Below are positions 61,657-64,000 of a stretch of 64,000 nucleotides of DNA, in pieces. The stretch is from an uncultured Streptococcus sp. (lineage in GTDB: Bacteria > Bacillota > Bacilli > Lactobacillales > Streptococcaceae), in assembly GCF_901875575.1 (NCBI RefSeq), contig NZ_CABFMF010000055.1, forward strand, positions 1 to 64,000, in the 5' to 3' direction. Position 1 is the stretch's first letter; each line of letters begins with the position of its first letter. The notes below the pieces were generated by a model. It saw only the letters and a list, made by a program, of their open reading frames with translations. It did not search any database and was not told the origin of the DNA. Both the position numbers and the translations under genes were made by a program.

Positions 61657-61668
61657 GATTACCCTTTT

Positions 61669-61696
61669 AGTATAGCACTATAAGAAAGGATATCAA
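61669..61696 (-). promoter_or_regulatory. Surviving promoter of the tRNA-Thr relic
   Basis: TTGATA (61696-61691), 16-bp spacer, TATACT (61674-61669) with a TGC extension, 13 bp before the tRNA 5' end. Confidence 0.65.
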
Positions 61697-61703
61697 GGGA
61701 TTC

Positions 61704-62168
61704 TTAATCTATCTTTTTAATCAAAATCTGACAAGGATTTTGAGGCCCCCAAAGTTGTGGAAAAATCTCTAATTTTTTAAAGCCAAGACTGCGATAAAAG
61801 ACATTTGTTCGATCATAATCTTTATTAGAGCCTTCTGCTACTGTTTTCACTTGTAAATAATCAACGTTTTTGCGTGCTTCACTTTCTAAAGCAGCAAGCA
61901 ATTGACTCCCAATCCCTCTACCTTGATGAGCTTTTTTTACACCGAGACAATCAATCTCTGCACAATCTTCACTGGAATAGGACAAGCTCACAAAGCCAAG
62001 TAAATTACTCTCCTGAAAGGCGGTCCACACTTGCAAGTCCTTGGCTCCTTCGATGTAAGCTTGCGTGCTTTCTGGTATTCCAAACCATTCTGGCAAATCC
62101 TTTAAAATCTCAGCGACAACTGCCTTTTTTTGATTTTCATCCTTGACTTCTTCAATTACAAACATCAT
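61704..62168 (-). CDS. GNAT-family N-acetyltransferase
   Basis: 154 residues. Acetyl-CoA-binding motif A is LGVKKAHQGRGIGSQLLAAL (about 75-94, Q-x-x-G-x-G core), preceded by LLGFVSLSYSSEDCAEIDCL and followed by the DRTNVFYRSLGFKKLE motif B. Acceptor unknown. Two adjacent Met codons (62168, 62165) share the AAAGGA box; the first is listed. Confidence 0.9.
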   Translation of the reverse strand: MMFVIEEVKDENQKKAVVAEILKDLPEWFGIPESTQAYIEGAKDLQVWTAFQESNLLGFVSLSYSSEDCAEIDCLGVKKAHQGRGIGSQLLAALESEARKNVDYLQVKTVAEGSNKDYDRTNVFYRSLGFKKLEIFPQLWGPQNPCQILIKKID

Positions 62169-62203
62169 AAGTTCCTTTCTTGATTTTAGTCTTACTTTAG
62201 CTT

Positions 62204-62989
62204 TTACGAACCTGCACTTTCGTAGGCATCTAAGCCCCTATCCCAGAGTTTAAGGGAAATGACAAAGAAGACAAGAGAAATTACAATCAACCCACCAACA
62301 TTAAAGAGTCCATTCTTTTCCTGCAAGAAATAGCTGGCAGGATAGTAGGCCGTAAAGGCAAAAGGCACGATAAAGCTAATCAACCAGCGAAGAAGAGAAT
62401 TGTAAATCGAAATCGGATACTTGGCAAAGTCATTGAACATATAGAAGATGTAAATCATGGCTCCTGACTGCTTGCTCCAAAAAGCGATGCTGGCTGTCGC
62501 GATTTTCAATGAAGTATAAATCAAGGTCGCAAAAGGAATACAAACTAGGAAAAGCAGGAATTTTGGAAGAGTCCAAGCAATGCTGGTCACTGTTGTTCCC
62601 AGTAAGATGCTACCAACCAAAAGTTCGCCCAAGGCATCAATCTGAAAAGTCTCAACCAGGATGTGGAAGAGAGGATTGATGGGACGAGTCAGATACTTGT
62701 CAAACTCCCCTTTTCGGACTAGGCGTTGCCCTAGTGCCCAGAGATTGTCAAAAAAGAGATGGTCCAAGCCCTTGGGAATCAAGGAAAAACCATAGATAAA
62801 GGCGATTTCTTGAAAAGTCCAACCTTCTAGGGATGGGATGTGTTGAAAGATGACATTGAGAAACAAGAGATTCAAGCCTTGAGTCAAGAAAACTCCCAAA
62901 ACACCAACCACAAAATCCACCTTGTATTCCATGATTTGCTTGATATATTGTCTGATAAAAATCAGATGCATACGCTGATATTTTTTCAT
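62204..62989 (-). CDS. ABC-2 family transporter permease
   Basis: 261 residues, six transmembrane helices, with FQEIAFIYGFSLIPKGLDHL and the RLVRKGEFDKYLTRPINPLFH motif of the PF06182 exporter family. It is the second permease of a unit that also includes the 62991 permease (1-bp gap) and the ATPase at 63811. Substrate unknown. Confidence 0.9.
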   Translation of the reverse strand: MKKYQRMHLIFIRQYIKQIMEYKVDFVVGVLGVFLTQGLNLLFLNVIFQHIPSLEGWTFQEIAFIYGFSLIPKGLDHLFFDNLWALGQRLVRKGEFDKYLTRPINPLFHILVETFQIDALGELLVGSILLGTTVTSIAWTLPKFLLFLVCIPFATLIYTSLKIATASIAFWSKQSGAMIYIFYMFNDFAKYPISIYNSLLRWLISFIVPFAFTAYYPASYFLQEKNGLFNVGGLIVISLVFFVISLKLWDRGLDAYESAGS

Positions 62990-62990
62990 A

Positions 62991-63809
62991 CTAACCTCCC
63001 TGAATGGTAATGAATGACTGGACTCGTTTCCAAATCAACTGAGACAAGCCCACCATCACTAAGAGCCAGAAGAACTGCAAAGCGAGCGCCTGAAGAATCT
63101 GACTAGCATCGTATTTCCCAACGATAATCATGACCGGAGTATAAATCAAGGATGAAAAAGGCAGGAAGGACAGAATATCTGCAACAACCTTTGGAAAGAA
63201 AGCCAAGGGAATCAAACTGCCAGACATAAAAGCCACTATGGAAGTCTTGAGTAGATTGGAACCCCATAGATTTTTAAACACAAAGGCAGAAAATCCAAAG
63301 CAGATATTAAAGAAAAAGTTAATCAGATAGGCGATCGTTAAGCTAAAGAGATAAAGGACAGTTAATCCCAGCACTTCTACAATCCCTTGCCCAGATATGA
63401 TTTTCATCAACACAATGACACTTAAAAATGGAAGTCCGACACTGATAAAAATCAACCACTTGGAACCAAGCTCAGTGAAGAGATAAGAAGCCGCAAAATG
63501 CACTGGTCTCAACAAACGCATGATAATGGAACCATCCTTGACCTCCTCCCCAATCATAAAGGAGCTATCCGACCTAGTCAGAAGATTGGTCACAAAACTC
63601 ATGATGATGTAGAGGGTGATATCTGCCATACTGAAGCCCTGAATCAAGGACTCCTGCGAGGAATCAAAGACAGCCTTCCAGAGATAAAAGGCCACAAAAG
63701 CTCCCATGACATCGCCAATCCGATAGAGAATAAAGTTGACTCGATAGGTAATCAACTCCTGAACACCTGCATTGATAAAGGGTTTATAACGTCTCCACAA
63801 TTTGACCAT
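62991..63809 (-). CDS. ABC-2 family transporter permease
   Basis: 272 residues, six helices, same family: MVKLWRRYKPFINAGVQELI N-terminus and EEVKDGSIIMRLLRPVHF in the first loop, matching the RxxxPI/VH signature of its partner. ATG 63809 is chosen because AAGGAG lies 7 nt upstream; the 14 in-frame upstream residues overlap the ATPase gene. It starts 2 bp after the ATPase stop. Confidence 0.9.
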   Translation of the reverse strand: MVKLWRRYKPFINAGVQELITYRVNFILYRIGDVMGAFVAFYLWKAVFDSSQESLIQGFSMADITLYIIMSFVTNLLTRSDSSFMIGEEVKDGSIIMRLLRPVHFAASYLFTELGSKWLIFISVGLPFLSVIVLMKIISGQGIVEVLGLTVLYLFSLTIAYLINFFFNICFGFSAFVFKNLWGSNLLKTSIVAFMSGSLIPLAFFPKVVADILSFLPFSSLIYTPVMIIVGKYDASQILQALALQFFWLLVMVGLSQLIWKRVQSFITIQGG

Positions 63810-63810
63810 C

Positions 63811-64000
63811 TTAGAGCTCCTTTCGGTAGAAGCGGCGGATAATATCTTCAATATCCGTATCCATCATCTTCAAATCGCGGATTTCAAAATCAGACAGGGT
63901 TTGCTTGATAATGTCAGCTGACTGGTAGCGGGAACTATCGAATTCAATGTTGAGGCTATTCCCTTGTCTATCAACGGTCATATCAGGCAATCCTTCATAG
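63811..64000 (-). CDS. ABC transporter ATP-binding protein, C-terminal part (5' end off window)
   Basis: 63 codons run in from the right edge to TAA 63813-63811, ending in SLNIEFDSSRYQSADIIKQT, an acidic stretch and EDIIRRFYRKEL. This is the tail of a NatA-type ATPase that should drive the two ABC-2 permeases that follow. Walker and signature motifs lie outside the window, so the call rests on the tail sequence and operon position. Confidence 0.8.
   Translation of the reverse strand, partial: YEGLPDMTVDRQGNSLNIEFDSSRYQSADIIKQTLSDFEIRDLKMMDTDIEDIIRRFYRKEL

Overview
The window is chromosomal DNA from a Streptococcus of the mitis group (S. mitis / S. oralis / S. pneumoniae relatives). The evidence is the psaBCA-tpx locus, the ftsA-ftsZ-ylmEFGH-divIVA-ileS cell-division cluster, the murM/murN branched-peptide genes, a giant YSIRK-type surface protein and a small RUP-like repeat. 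All are AT-rich and carry strong AGGAGG-type ribosome binding sites. Most genes are ordinary core genes with near-complete products. The accessory or unusual material is concentrated at 1-13400, 18380-19970, 48620-49250 and 59940-61680.

Layout. (1) 1-13199, minus: one uninterrupted giant repeat-rich adhesin (at least 4,399 codons, C-terminus outside the window). A 9-bp tandem repeat sits exactly where its transcript should begin. (2) 13500-18400: the hprK-lgt-DUF948-YtxH operon, rpsU, nagB (NagR-like operator and cre) and divergent queA. (3) 18380-19970: a small accessory island holding a secreted bacteriocin-like protein, a divergent 68-residue membrane protein and a decapitated gene remnant. 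(4) 19974-24663, minus: a radical SAM protein / mnmM / small coiled-coil protein / Na+/H+ antiporter / YihY operon, driven by what looks like a leaderless promoter. It is divergent from a DUF3397 gene with the same property. (5) 25285-31255: an MBL-fold hydrolase, pepO, and the manganese transporter psaBCA with tpx. (6) 31331-48619, minus: an FtsX-type ABC exporter, gpmA, ileS with a T-box, divIVA-ylmHG-sepF-ylmE-ftsZ-ftsA, a YwaF-like protein, a Nudix hydrolase, murF and ddl. (7) 49251-56747, minus: murN, murM, estA, rnjB (RNase J2) and recJ. (8) 56912-59834, plus: a polar amino-acid ABC transporter. (9) 59943-64000, minus: a membrane-protein gene broken by an in-frame TGA, a DUF6287 protein, a tRNA-Thr relic split by a RUP-like element, a GNAT acetyltransferase and an ABC-2 exporter running off the right edge.

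Functional themes. Cell envelope and division dominate: Lgt, MurF, Ddl, MurM/N, FtsA/Z, SepF and DivIVA. With these come metal and redox homeostasis (Psa, Tpx), carbon regulation (HprK, NagB) and RNA metabolism (RNase J2, IleS T-box, QueA, MnmM). The observations most worth a second look are the bacteriocin-like island with overlapping divergent promoters, the tRNA-Thr gene interrupted in its D-loop, the 9-bp leader repeat of the giant adhesin, the back-to-back leaderless promoters, the TGA-split membrane gene, and a possible small RNA in the 630-bp gap after ddl.
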